A stretch of 64,000 bases of DNA from Hydrogenophaga sp. (GCF_030651625.1 NZ_JAUSCF010000038.1:1-64000), one strand, 5' to 3'. Positions 45,811 through 54,325 are shown, counted from the first letter of the stretch. The notes: generated by a model not told the origin, from the sequence alone. Numbers and translations are program-made.

Positions 45811-45848
45811 GAGCCGGGCCCAGGGGGTATTCCCCTGGCGCCCGGCTC
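45811..45848. repeat. Strong inverted repeat between the propeller gene and kefF
   Basis: GAGCCGGG-c-CCAGGGG-gtatt-CCCCTGG-cg-CCCGGCTC: a stem of 15 base pairs with one small bulge. It could terminate the upstream gene or structure the kefF leader. It has no T run. A weaker dyad (GGCGGTTGCGC/GCGCGACCGCC, 45740-45767) precedes it. Confidence 0.75.
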
Positions 45849-45959
45849 TCCATTTGGAGATCCGGACAACGCCAGCCGGGCGTCGCTTCCAAGGCCCACG
45901 CAGGCAAGCAGACCGGGTGCTATCGTGCGGTCGTTCCAGCTTCATTGCGCCGATTGCCC

Positions 45960-46526
45960 ATGCCCAACACCCTGGTCATCCACGCCCACCCCCGCCCGGG
46001 CCAGTCCGTCGTCACCCAGACGCTGCTTGAAGCGCTGACCCCACTGAAGCACACCGCCGTGCGTTCGCTCTACGCGCTGTACCCGGACTTTGACATCGAC
46101 GTGGCGGCCGAACAGGAAGCGCTCAGCCGCGCCGACCTGATCGTCTGGCTGGCGCCGGTGCACTGGTACAGCGTGCCCGCGCTCATGAAGCACTGGTTCG
46201 ACCAGGTGCTTACCCACGGCTGGGCCTATGGCCACGGTGCGAATGCGCTTCATGGCAAAACCGCCTGGTGGGTGGCCAGCGCGGGAGGGGCCGAGGCCAC
46301 CTATGCCCCGGGCGGCGCACACATGCGCCCGTTCGCGGACTACGTGGCCCCCATTGAACACACGGCGCGCTTTTGCGGCATGCACTGGTTGCCGCCCTTT
46401 GTGGTGCACGGCGGGCACAGCTGCACCACAAAGCAGGTAGACGATGCGCGCACGGCGCTTGTGCAGCGTTTGCATCACCACCTGGCCAATATGCCAGCTC
46501 GGCCCGCACCCGAGGCACAGCCATGA
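45960..46526 (+). CDS. kefF: KefF-like NAD(P)H oxidoreductase, ancillary to KefC
   Basis: 188 residues from the ATG of MPNTLVIHAHPRPGQS. It is a flavodoxin-like quinone reductase with the KefF/KefG signature LAPVHWYSVPALMKHWFDQV near residue 65 and GKTAWWVASAGG near residue 96. KefF binds KefC and is needed for full K+ efflux; it also reduces quinones. It overlaps the kefC start by 4 bp (ATGA), which supports the assignment. Confidence 0.9.
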   Translation: MPNTLVIHAHPRPGQSVVTQTLLEALTPLKHTAVRSLYALYPDFDIDVAAEQEALSRADLIVWLAPVHWYSVPALMKHWFDQVLTHGWAYGHGANALHGKTAWWVASAGGAEATYAPGGAHMRPFADYVAPIEHTARFCGMHWLPPFVVHGGHSCTTKQVDDARTALVQRLHHHLANMPARPAPEAQP

Positions 46527-48337
46527 ACCAGGCCATTCTTTTCCTGCTGGCTGCGCTCATTCTGGTGCCGCTGGCGGTGCGCCTGAACCTGGGTTCGGTG
46601 CTGGGTTACCTGCTGGCCGGCGTGCTGCTGGGGCCCGTGGGTCTGGGGCTGGTGTCTGATCCGGCCACCATCCTCCAGGTGTCTGAACTGGGTGTGGTGC
46701 TGATGCTGTTCGTGATTGGCCTGGCACTGGAGCCCCAGCGGCTGTGGGCCATGCGCAGCGCCGTGTTTGGCGGCGGCGCGCTACAGCTGGGGGCCTGCAC
46801 CGTGCTGCTGATGCCGCTGGGCTTTGCCATGGGCTGGACCTGGCAGGCCACGCTGATCGGCAGCCTGGCCATGGCGTTGTCAAGCACCGCCATTACCGTG
46901 CCGCTGCTGCAGGAACGCAACCTCATGGCGCGGCCCATCGGGCAAAAAGGCTTTGCCATGCTGCTGTTTGAAGACATTGCCGCCATTCCGCTGCTGGCAC
47001 TGGCTGCGGTGCTGGGCAGCACGCTGGGCACACCGGCGCCGGTGAGCCCGTCTGCCCACGCCAGCGGCTGGCTGGGCCCGCTGATGCAGGTGGGCGCCAT
47101 CGCTGGCGTGGTGGTGTTTGGTCGCTTTGTGGCCTACCCGGTGATGCGCTTCATTGCAGGGCTGCCGGTACGCGAACTGTTCACCGGCTTTGCGCTGCTG
47201 CTGGTGCTTGGCGTGGCCGCGCTCATGCAGGCGGTGGGCCTGTCCATGGGGCTGGGCGCCTTCATTGCCGGCGTGCTGTTGGCCAGCTCGCCCTACCGCC
47301 ACGCGCTGGAGAACGACATCTTGCCCTTCAAAGGCCTGCTGCTGGGCCTGTTCTTCATCGCCGTGGGCATGGGCATGCAGCTGGACCTGTTCCTGACTTC
47401 CCCAGTGCAGGTGGTGGCGGGGCTGGTGATCATCACCGTGCTGAAGCTGGTGGGGGTGTGGCTGGTTCTGCCTCTGGTTGATTTGCACGGTGCATCGCGT
47501 TCACAGCTGGCCATTCTGCTGGGGCAGGTGGGCGAGTTCGCTTTCGTGATTCTGGCCACCGCCCAGGCCGCGCGCGTGCTTCCGGCCGAAGACGCCGCCC
47601 TGCTCACCTTGATAGCGGCGCTGTCCATGCCCATCACGCCGCTGCTGCTCATGGCGTTTGACAGGTACGCACGCCCCGAAGGCAGCGACCGCCCCACCGA
47701 CGCCATAGAAGACGACAAGCCCGCCGTGCTGCTGGCCGGCTTTGGCCGCTACGGGCAGATCGTGGCGCGCCTGCTGCTGGGGGCAGGCCTCAAGCCCACC
47801 GTGATCGACCACGATTCGGACACCGTGGACAGCGCGCGCCGTTTTGGCTTTCAGGTGTACTTTGGTGACGCCACCCAGCCCGACCTGCTGGCCGCTGCTG
47901 GCGTGGCACGGGCCAAAGTGGTGGTGGTGGCCATTGACGACGCCGCGCAGGCCAACCGGCTGGTGGAAACGCTGCAGGCGCAATGGCCACACCTGAAAAT
48001 CATCGCCCGCGCACGCGACGCCGTGCACGCCATGGAACTGGAAGAAGCCAACGTGCACCACGTGCAACGCGAAATGTTCGAGAGCTCGCTGCGCAGCGGT
48101 CGCGCCACGCTGCAGGCCCTGGGCTTTGACGCCTTCCACGCGCGACAAATGGCCGACGACTTCCGCCGCTATTCAGAAAGCTTTGTCAAGGCGGCACGGG
48201 ACTCCAGGCACAACGAAGACGACCTGATCCAGCGCGTGCGCGAGTCGCGCGAGCAGTTTGAAAAGCAGATGCAGAAAGACCTGGAACGCCAGGTTCGCCG
48301 CACGGGCGACACCGACTGGCACCAGCAGCGGCCGTAG
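46523..48337 (+). CDS. kefC: Glutathione-regulated potassium-efflux antiporter KefC
   Basis: 604 residues from the ATG overlapping kefF. Residues 1-385 form a CPA2 K+/H+ antiporter with about twelve TM helices (LNLGSVLGYLLAGVLLGPVG, FIAGVLLASSPYRH). Residues 400-530 form a TrkA-N/RCK Rossmann domain (LLAGFGRYGQIVARLL, YFGDATQPDLLAAAGV) that senses glutathione adducts and NADH in Kef systems. It protects from electrophiles by acidifying the cytoplasm through K+ efflux. A charged coiled C-terminal tail follows. Confidence 0.95.
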   Translation: MNQAILFLLAALILVPLAVRLNLGSVLGYLLAGVLLGPVGLGLVSDPATILQVSELGVVLMLFVIGLALEPQRLWAMRSAVFGGGALQLGACTVLLMPLGFAMGWTWQATLIGSLAMALSSTAITVPLLQERNLMARPIGQKGFAMLLFEDIAAIPLLALAAVLGSTLGTPAPVSPSAHASGWLGPLMQVGAIAGVVVFGRFVAYPVMRFIAGLPVRELFTGFALLLVLGVAALMQAVGLSMGLGAFIAGVLLASSPYRHALENDILPFKGLLLGLFFIAVGMGMQLDLFLTSPVQVVAGLVIITVLKLVGVWLVLPLVDLHGASRSQLAILLGQVGEFAFVILATAQAARVLPAEDAALLTLIAALSMPITPLLLMAFDRYARPEGSDRPTDAIEDDKPAVLLAGFGRYGQIVARLLLGAGLKPTVIDHDSDTVDSARRFGFQVYFGDATQPDLLAAAGVARAKVVVVAIDDAAQANRLVETLQAQWPHLKIIARARDAVHAMELEEANVHHVQREMFESSLRSGRATLQALGFDAFHARQMADDFRRYSESFVKAARDSRHNEDDLIQRVRESREQFEKQMQKDLERQVRRTGDTDWHQQRP

Positions 48338-48365
48338 GCAGGTTCGCAGCGGCTGACAACCTCCA

Positions 48366-48400
48366 GGGTCTGGCAGGCCGTTCACGCCCTGCCAAGACCC
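48366..48400. terminator. Hairpin between kefC and convergent gene
   Basis: GGGTC-TGGCAGG...CCTGCCA-AGACCC can form an imperfect 12-bp stem in the 80-bp gap between convergent stops. No T run on either side, so termination by it is uncertain. Confidence 0.35.
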
Positions 48401-48417
48401 CGCAACCGTGAGAAGCT

Positions 48418-48807
48418 TCAGTGCAGGACGAGCAACCCCAGAATGGCCAATACACCGCCCACCAGGGCGGCAGCCACCAGACCATAGGGTGAATACAGCT
48501 TCTGCAGCAGCCAGGATCGGGGGGCTTTCGCCGATGCTCGAAACCGGGTGAGTTCTGCGGGGCGGGAGTCGAGTGCGGCCGCCACAAAGACCTCCTCGGC
48601 ACGCAGGCGGGTGGCGGCGCCGGGCGCGGCCCAGGTCGCCCAGAGCGCGTGCGCCGCAGCCGGCACGATCGCCCCGCGCTCCACCGCCGCTTCCACATCG
48701 ATCCAGCCCAGTTGCACCCGCACCGACGGAATGAAAACGTCCTCCAGTTGGGTTTCATCCCACTGGCTTTCTTCCATCGACAGGGTCTCGGGATTGTCCG
48801 GGTTCAT
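48418..48807 (-). CDS. Uncharacterised protein with C-terminal membrane anchor
   Basis: 129 residues from the ATG at 48807 (MNPDNPETLSMEESQW); the longer track ORF has no support. The N-terminal part is acidic (DETQLEDVFIPSVRVQLG), the middle is Ala-rich helical, and residues 108-128 (GLVAAALVGGVLAILGLLVL) form one TM helix right at the C-terminus, a tail-anchored arrangement. I do not recognise the family. It is divergent from the lipoprotein gene at 49146. Confidence 0.6.
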   Translation of the reverse strand: MNPDNPETLSMEESQWDETQLEDVFIPSVRVQLGWIDVEAAVERGAIVPAAAHALWATWAAPGAATRLRAEEVFVAAALDSRPAELTRFRASAKAPRSWLLQKLYSPYGLVAAALVGGVLAILGLLVLH

Positions 48808-49145
48808 GGTCTGGGAAAGGTGTAGATCATGGCTCGACAGGCCGGCAGACACGGAAGATACCGGAAACCGCACACCGCCGTCACCGTGGTCCACCGTCTG
48901 GTCCGTTCGGGGACCCTGTTTGCGGCACTTGCGTGAAGAATGACCGGTTTGAACCGTTCTCTGACTTCCAAGGAACCGCTCGGGCCGAGCCTGCCGAAGC
49001 CCCGCGCGATACATCATGCACTGCAATGGACCGGGTCGACCTCGCGCTTGGCAACGGCCTGTCAAACCTGACAGGTTCGAGGATCGATCCACGCAGCCTG
49101 CTTCTAGAATCCGCCGCAATTTCGCTGTTTCCCTCACACAAACCC
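48808..49145. promoter_or_regulatory. Divergent intergenic region upstream of the lipoprotein/GH19 pair
   Basis: The 338-base gap has no supported gene. On the plus side it contains TAGAAT (49105-49110), 36 bp before the lipoprotein ATG, and just upstream a perfect inverted repeat CCTGTCA-aacc-TGACAGG (49058-49075). That repeat lies where an activator or repressor could act on that -10 box. No good -35 is visible, which would fit a regulated promoter. Confidence 0.45.
49058..49075. promoter_or_regulatory. Inverted repeat, candidate operator
   Basis: CCTGTCA-aacc-TGACAGG, a perfect 7-bp dyad 29 bp upstream of the TAGAAT box preceding the lipoprotein gene. Size and spacing fit a dimeric regulator site; the regulator is unknown. 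Confidence 0.4.
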
Positions 49146-49751
49146 ATGCCCGCCTCTCGCAAACCGTTCTTGCGCTCCGCCTTGATGTTGCTGGGGGCGC
49201 TGGGCCTGCAAGCCTGCGCGCTTCAGACCACCCAAACCCACCTATCGCCTGACGCAGCACAACTGACCCATGCCTGCCAGCCCACTGAGACGGTGGGGTT
49301 CAGCTGCGAGCTGCGGAACGGGCAGTTGCTGTCGCTATGCGCTTCGCCGGGTTTCAACGACTTCAAGGGCAAACCGGCTGACAACCCCGGCTACGCCTAT
49401 CTGGCGATCAGCACAAAGCAAGGGAAGAAGCCCTACACCTACCCACCCAACCCACAGGACTACAAGAAGCACATGTACTTCTGGGTATCCATCTCTGCAG
49501 TGCCGCACATGTTCGTGTCAACCGACGAGGGTGCATTTCTTCACCTCAGCCTGGACATTGATTCCCCAGCCGACGTGACCAACGAATACGTGCCAAAGGG
49601 GTGGCCGTTGGCCTCGTCTGAAACCGGCTCGCTCTGCACCAACCAGATCAACCGGGACAGCCTTGATCCGTTCATGGCTCAAATGCTGAAAAAAGCCGAC
49701 TGGGAAAAGGCCCATCGAGACACCGCCCGGCAAGGTGGCACCGGGCGCTGA
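49146..49751 (+). CDS. Lipoprotein; candidate immunity protein for the downstream GH19 effector
   Basis: 201 residues from the ATG of MPASRKPFLRS. The signal peptide ends in lipobox LQAC (Cys24) followed by Ala, which favours the outer membrane, so the protein faces the periplasm. The mature part has several Cys (HACQ, FSCELRNG, LSLCASPG, SLCTNQ) and a Tyr-rich middle (PYTYPPNPQDYKKHMYFW). I do not recognise a named domain. It is 18 bp upstream of a lysozyme-like gene, and in Xanthomonadales lipoproteins next to such effectors neutralise them in the periplasm; immunity here is an inference from order, export and spacing. Confidence 0.7.
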   Translation: MPASRKPFLRSALMLLGALGLQACALQTTQTHLSPDAAQLTHACQPTETVGFSCELRNGQLLSLCASPGFNDFKGKPADNPGYAYLAISTKQGKKPYTYPPNPQDYKKHMYFWVSISAVPHMFVSTDEGAFLHLSLDIDSPADVTNEYVPKGWPLASSETGSLCTNQINRDSLDPFMAQMLKKADWEKAHRDTARQGGTGR

Positions 49752-49769
49752 CGTGCACAAGGTTGAACG

Positions 49770-50861
49770 ATGCCAAACCCGAACATCCCCCACTTGAGCA
49801 GCGCGCGCCAGCATGAGCGAGCCGGGTCGTTGCTGGTAGCCGCCTACCGCAGCGGCCTGACCAACCACGCCGAACTGGCCAACTTCATGGGGCAAACGCA
49901 GCACGAAAGCCTGAATTTCAACCGGCTCGAAGAAAACCTCAACTACAGCGGGACCCGCTTGTACGAGGTGTTCCCCAAGCGCAACGGCTTGACGCGTGAG
50001 CAAGCGCTGATCATTGCCAACATCACCGACGCCACCGAACGGCGGCAAGCGGTTGCGGAACAGGTCTATGGCGGCACTTGGGGACACAACAACCTGGGCA
50101 ACACCGAAGCGGGCGATGGCTACGCCTACCGCGGACGGGGCTATATGCAGCTCACGGGCCGTAGCAACTACGCCGCCTACGGTAAAGCCTTGGGCCTGGA
50201 TCTGGTGAACCAGCCTGAGTTGGCCGCCCAGGAAGAGAACGCAGAGCGCATCGCAGTGCAGTACTGGAAGACGTCCGTTCAACCTGAACACGGCGCCAGC
50301 ACCGACGTGAGCAAAGCTGGTTCGATCATCAACACGGGTGCCGTTGGCGGCAACGTCAAAGGCCTCGCCGAACGCCAAACCCTCGCCGCCGCCTGGCAAA
50401 CCGCTCTCGACAAAGGCTACCTGCAGGAAGCCCTGCAACGCCACCCCGACCCTGCAGCCACACAAGAACCGGCACACTCCATACTGCCCGAACGCCCACC
50501 CCAACTCTCCCCCCGAAGCCAGCGCCTCATCCGCGACAGCGAACAACATGTCCGCGAAACCGCCCGACACCACCACCTGCCCTGGGACGCTGGCATGGAC
50601 AACACCGTGCACGCCCTGGCCTGCGCTGCGCGGCAGCAGGGCCTGAGCGGCATCACGCACTTCCACGTGGAGCAAGGGCAAATGCGCTTCGCGCAATACG
50701 ACGGCATCTGCATTAACGAAGGCGAGCTGAACGCCCACGTCGCCGCCAACACACCCGCGCAAGCATCACTCCGCCAGATGGGGCAAGCAGACCAGCAAGC
50801 CCGGAACCACCACAACGCGGCCGAACACCGCCAGATGGAAGAGCGCACCCTGGCGATGTGA
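49770..50861 (+). CDS. GH19 lysozyme-like hydrolase with XVIPCD-like C-terminal domain (candidate type IV secretion effector)
   Basis: 363 residues. The GH19 domain (about 15-225) has catalytic Glu46 in GQTQHESLNF and Glu55 in LEENLNYSG, plus YRGRGYMQLTGRSNY near residue 120; it should cut peptidoglycan (or chitin). There is no signal peptide. Residues 250-345 read MDNTVHALACAARQQGLSGI, then HFHVEQGQMRFAQYDG and ANTPAQASLRQMGQADQQ, which resembles XVIPCD, the VirD4-interacting signal of Xanthomonas-type antibacterial T4SS effectors. A lipoprotein gene precedes it. No T4SS genes lie in the window. A phage endolysin is the alternative, but no phage genes flank it. Confidence 0.82.
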   Translation: MPNPNIPHLSSARQHERAGSLLVAAYRSGLTNHAELANFMGQTQHESLNFNRLEENLNYSGTRLYEVFPKRNGLTREQALIIANITDATERRQAVAEQVYGGTWGHNNLGNTEAGDGYAYRGRGYMQLTGRSNYAAYGKALGLDLVNQPELAAQEENAERIAVQYWKTSVQPEHGASTDVSKAGSIINTGAVGGNVKGLAERQTLAAAWQTALDKGYLQEALQRHPDPAATQEPAHSILPERPPQLSPRSQRLIRDSEQHVRETARHHHLPWDAGMDNTVHALACAARQQGLSGITHFHVEQGQMRFAQYDGICINEGELNAHVAANTPAQASLRQMGQADQQARNHHNAAEHRQMEERTLAM

Positions 50862-50964
50862 TGGCGCCACGGCGTGCAACCCATGCACACCCACCTCACC
50901 AAAGAGGCACGCCAAGGTCGCAGAACCCAGGGCCGCACCACCAGCGCCGCCCTAGAATGAGCGA

Positions 50965-52821
50965 ATGAGCTCCAAACCCCCCGCTTCCTCCCCCAAGAAC
51001 AACGATTCGGCCGCGCCCGCCAATGCCGGTGACGCCGCCGAACACAAGGTCAGCAACTTCCTGCGACAGGTGATTGAAAAAGACCTGGAACAAGGCACCT
51101 ACAGCCAGCGCCGCTGGGGCGGCAGCCCTGGTGACGCCGCCCACCACCAAGCCGGCCAGCCAGACCCGGCGCGCATCCGCACCCGCTTCCCGCCCGAACC
51201 CAACGGCTACCTGCACGTGGGCCACGCCAAGAGCATCTGCCTCAACTTTGGCCTGGCGCGCGACTACGGCGGCGTATGCCACCTGCGCTTCGACGACACC
51301 AACCCCGAAAAAGAAGACACCGAATACGTCAACAGCATCATCGACTCGGTGAAGTGGCTGGGCTTCAATTGGGAGGCTGAGGGCGAAACCCACCTCTACC
51401 AGGCCAGCGACTACTTCGACTTCATGTACCGCGCCGCGGAACACCTGATCGAATCCGGCCACGCCTACGTGGACGAACAGACCGCCGAGCAGATGCGCAG
51501 CAGCCGCGGCGACTTTGGCAAGCCCGGCGTGGACAGCCCGCACCGGAATCGCACACCAGAAGAAAACCTGGCCAGCTTCCGCGAAATGCGCGACGGCCAG
51601 CACGAAGACGGCTCCATGGTGCTGCGCGCCAAGATCGACATGGCCAGCCCCAACATCAACATGCGCGACCCGGCCATCTACCGCATCCGCCGCGCCACGC
51701 ACCACAACACCGGCGACAAGTGGTGCATCTACCCCATGTACACCTTCGCACACCCCATTGAAGACGCGCTGGAACAGATCACCCACAGCTTCTGCACACT
51801 GGAATTTGAAGACCAGCGCCCGTTTTACGACTGGCTGCTGGAAAGACTGTGCGAAGGTGGCCTGCTCAAAGCCCCGCCCCCACGCCAGTACGAATTCGCC
51901 CGCCTCAACCTCACCTATGTGATCACAAGCAAGCGCAAGCTGGCGCAACTGGTGTACGACCACAAAGTGAGCGGATGGGACGACCCGCGCATGCCAACCA
52001 TCGTGGGTCTGCGCCGGCGCGGCTACACGCCAGAGAGCATCCAGCTGTTTGCCGAACGCATCGGTGTAACCAAGAGCGATTCCTGGATCGACTACAGCAC
52101 CCTGGAAGGCTGCCTGCGCGAAGACCTGGAAAACAAGGCCCACCGCGGCATGGCTGTGCTGGACCCGGTCAAGCTGGTGCTCACCAACTGGGCAGAAGCC
52201 TTTGGAAGTGACGATTACACCGAAGACTGCACCCAGCCCGCCCTGCCCCACTCGGCAATAGCCGAAGGGCAAACCCCGCCGCCCGACCGCGTGTTCAAGA
52301 TCGGCAAACACGTGTGGATCGAACGCGAAGACTTTGAAGAAGTCCCACCCAAGGGATACAAGCGCTTGTTCCCTGGGAACGTCGTGCGCCTCAAAGGCGG
52401 CTACGTCATCGAATGCACTGGTTGCGCAAAAGATGCGGAAGGCACGGTGACCGAAGTACACGCCAAAGTGATCCCCGGCACCAAGAGCGGCACCCCCGGC
52501 GCCGACAGCGTGAAAGCCAAGGCCGCCATCACCTGGGTGAGTGTGGTCAGCGGTGTGCTGGCTGAAGTGAGGTTGTACGACCGCCTGTTCATCGACCCCA
52601 ACCCGGATGCTGGCGGGAAAGACTTTATTGAGGCGCTGAACCCGAACAGCTTGAAAGTGGTGACGGCCTATGTGGAGCCTTCATTGGCCGCTGCGAAGCC
52701 GGACGAGAAATTCCAGTTTGAGCGGTTTGGGTACTTTGTGGCGGATCGGATGGATCACGTGGCGGGGAGCAAGCCGGTGTTCAACCGGGTGACGGGGTTG
52801 AAGGACAGTTGGGGCAGGTAA
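50965..52821 (+). CDS. glnS: Glutaminyl-tRNA synthetase
   Basis: 618 residues. FPPEPNGYLHVGHAKSICLN holds the HIGH motif (HVGH), and TSKRKL with GWDDPRMPTIVGLRRRGYT is the KMSKS region of GlnRS. The two C-terminal beta-barrels that read the anticodon follow. It charges tRNA-Gln directly, so this organism need not use the amidation route for it. Length is slightly above E. coli GlnRS (554), with an Ala/Ser/Pro-rich N-terminal extension as in other Burkholderiales. Confidence 0.97.
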   Translation: MSSKPPASSPKNNDSAAPANAGDAAEHKVSNFLRQVIEKDLEQGTYSQRRWGGSPGDAAHHQAGQPDPARIRTRFPPEPNGYLHVGHAKSICLNFGLARDYGGVCHLRFDDTNPEKEDTEYVNSIIDSVKWLGFNWEAEGETHLYQASDYFDFMYRAAEHLIESGHAYVDEQTAEQMRSSRGDFGKPGVDSPHRNRTPEENLASFREMRDGQHEDGSMVLRAKIDMASPNINMRDPAIYRIRRATHHNTGDKWCIYPMYTFAHPIEDALEQITHSFCTLEFEDQRPFYDWLLERLCEGGLLKAPPPRQYEFARLNLTYVITSKRKLAQLVYDHKVSGWDDPRMPTIVGLRRRGYTPESIQLFAERIGVTKSDSWIDYSTLEGCLREDLENKAHRGMAVLDPVKLVLTNWAEAFGSDDYTEDCTQPALPHSAIAEGQTPPPDRVFKIGKHVWIEREDFEEVPPKGYKRLFPGNVVRLKGGYVIECTGCAKDAEGTVTEVHAKVIPGTKSGTPGADSVKAKAAITWVSVVSGVLAEVRLYDRLFIDPNPDAGGKDFIEALNPNSLKVVTAYVEPSLAAAKPDEKFQFERFGYFVADRMDHVAGSKPVFNRVTGLKDSWGR

Positions 52822-52901
52822 GAGCGCTCCATTCATTTAGCAAAGACCAGGAGTACTGCAACCACAGCTCCCTTTGGCTTTGAACATGCAAACAACTCCA
52901 T

Positions 52902-53309
52902 ATGCTCGCCAACCTCACCCCATTCCTCCTCCACTGGGCCATCACCGCCCTTTCCCTGTGGGTGACGAGCCATTTGTTCAAGGGCATCCGGTTCGGCAGC
53001 ACCTCGGCGCTGGTGGTCTCGGCCCTTCTGCTGGGGCTGGCCAATGCGGTGGTGAGGCCGCTGCTGGTGGTGCTCACGCTTCCCTTGACGCTGCTCACCT
53101 TCGGCCTGTTCCTGCTGGTCATCAACGCGCTGATGCTCATGCTGGTGGCCAAGCTGGTGGACGGCTTCAAGGTCGATGGCTTCTGGACGGCGTTCTGGGC
53201 CAGCCTGTTCATCTCGCTGCTCAGCCTGGTGCTCGGCGCCTTCGTGCTGGGCGGCTCGCCCGACTTCACCATCCAGACCAGCCCGGCGCCAGGGTCGGTG
53301 TGGCTTTGA
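52902..53309 (+). CDS. YvlD/phage-holin-IV-like four-TM membrane protein
   Basis: 135 residues with four TM helices and the family core GLANAVVRPLLVVLTLPLTL followed by TFGLFLLVINALMLML. This small membrane family (annotated as phage holin family or YvlD) is widespread on chromosomes and not tied to phage; function unknown. It starts 80 bp past glnS. The 190 bases before the antitoxin gene show nothing supportable. Confidence 0.88.
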   Translation: MLANLTPFLLHWAITALSLWVTSHLFKGIRFGSTSALVVSALLLGLANAVVRPLLVVLTLPLTLLTFGLFLLVINALMLMLVAKLVDGFKVDGFWTAFWASLFISLLSLVLGAFVLGGSPDFTIQTSPAPGSVWL

Positions 53310-53500
53310 GTTTTCGGTAGGCCGGCCTGATGCCCCTCCAATGCTGATCAGGTCCGCCATCGGCGGTCGGCAATCGGACTTCATCTCCATCAGGGTCAGG
53401 TCTTGCCTTTTGCCTTTGGGAGCCCCGGCCTGATGCGTGGCCCCGCAGCGAAGGATCTGTGGATTGGCATTCAATTTCAGCCATCCACAAGGGAAGCACC

Positions 53501-53734
53501 ATGCCCATCACCGCAAAATCCCTCAGCGCTCAGGCGTTGCAGCTCCCGCCCGACGAACGACTGGCGCTGGTGGATCAGCTGCTGGCCACGCTGGACGAAC
53601 CCGATGCGTCGCTGGATGCGCTTTGGGCGAATGAGGCCGAGTCGAGGCTGGCGGCCTACCGCCGTGGCGAGATTCAGGCCACGTCTTTGTCTGACGTGAT
53701 CGCGAAGTACCAAATCGACTCCCGACCTGCATGA
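53501..53734 (+). CDS. Addiction-module antitoxin (putative RelB/ParD-like)
   Basis: 77 residues from the ATG at 53501 (GGGAAGCACCATG upstream); the track start 14 codons earlier lacks a ribosome-binding site. ALQLPPDERLALVDQLLATL followed by a DALWANEAESRLAAYRRGE segment is the pattern of the TIGR02574 addiction-module component family. Its stop overlaps the toxin start (ATGA). The toxin gene is frameshifted, so this may be an orphan antitoxin. Confidence 0.85.
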   Translation: MPITAKSLSAQALQLPPDERLALVDQLLATLDEPDASLDALWANEAESRLAAYRRGEIQATSLSDVIAKYQIDSRPA

Positions 53735-54025
53735 ACGTCCGCCTGCTGGCGCCTGCCCAGGCCGAACTGGATGAAGCCATCAGCTGGTATGCAGCCCAAG
53801 CCCCGGGGTTGGGCGATGTGTTCTTGGTGGAGGTGCTGCGCAGCATTCAGCTGATCCAGCGCCACCCCGCAGGCTGGCTCCCACTCACCCCTGGAATTCG
53901 CCGTTGCCGCCTTGCGCCGTTTTCCGTACAGCGTGATCTACACCGTCGAGGCGGGTGAGGTGCTGATACTGGCCGTGGCGCACCAGCACCGCAGGCCCAG
54001 CCATTGGCAGGACCGCATCAGCTGA
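53731..54025 (+). pseudogene. RelE/ParE-family toxin, frameshifted
   Basis: The first frame reads MNVRLLAPAQAELDEAISWY and continues to RHPAGWLPLTPGIRRCRL, then leaves the family. In the next frame RRFPYSVIYTVEAGEVLILA then VAHQHRRPSHWQDR completes a normal ParE/RelE toxin of about 97 residues ending at 54025. Removing one T near 53911 (CTTGCG to CTGCG) restores a continuous protein. So the toxin has lost its conserved C-terminal strand and catalytic or binding residues unless frameshifting occurs. A sequencing error is the alternative. Confidence 0.8.
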
Positions 54026-54036
54026 TACCTGCCGCC

Positions 54037-54225
54037 ATGGCAAGACCTTTTCGCATTGAATTCCCCGGCGCCGTCTATCACGTGACCTCGCGCGGTGACC
54101 GGCGGGAGCCGATTTTTGTTGATGACGTTGACCGCCGGGCTTTGCTGGATGTTCTGGGCGCGGGTCTGGACCGGTTTGACGCCAGCGCGCTGGCTGAGGA
54201 GCGGCTCAAACGAGAGACGCCATGA
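54037..54225 (+). pseudogene. REP-associated tyrosine transposase (RAYT/Y1_Tnp), N-terminal fragment
   Basis: 62 codons: MARPFRIEFPGAVYHVTSRG then DRREPIFVDDVDRRALLDVL is the start of a TnpA_REP (IS200/IS605-like) transposase. The family's downstream HUH (GNHYHLL-like) and catalytic Tyr regions are absent; the frame ends 15 residues after the homologous block. It is a relic. RAYT proteins mobilise REP sequences, and REP-like repeats occur elsewhere in this window. Confidence 0.8.
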
Positions 54226-54305
54226 GCGTTTGGTGGACAATCCCCGTTTGCACCCAGGCCACGCACCATGCTGCTGCTCCCCGCTCTTGCGTGCGCAGGC
54301 TCCCA

Positions 54306-54325
54306 GGCCAGACGCACGTCTGGCC
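54306..54325. promoter_or_regulatory. 20-bp palindrome upstream of the methyltransferase gene
   Basis: GGCCAGACG-ca-CGTCTGGCC is a perfect 9-bp inverted repeat with a 2-base centre, 56 bp before the GTG start. It could be an operator or, as RNA, a hairpin. A second small stem GCGCC-tagctt-GGCGC followed by TGTTTTC (54334-54355) lies next to it and looks like a weak terminator for the upstream relics. Confidence 0.45.

Noticed and set aside
49770-53309. Prophage lysis cassette (GH19 'endolysin' plus 'holin')
   Set aside because: The two genes are separated by the housekeeping glnS, no phage structural genes or integrase are nearby, the GH19 protein has an XVIPCD-like tail and a lipoprotein partner, and the holin-like protein belongs to the chromosomal YvlD-type family.
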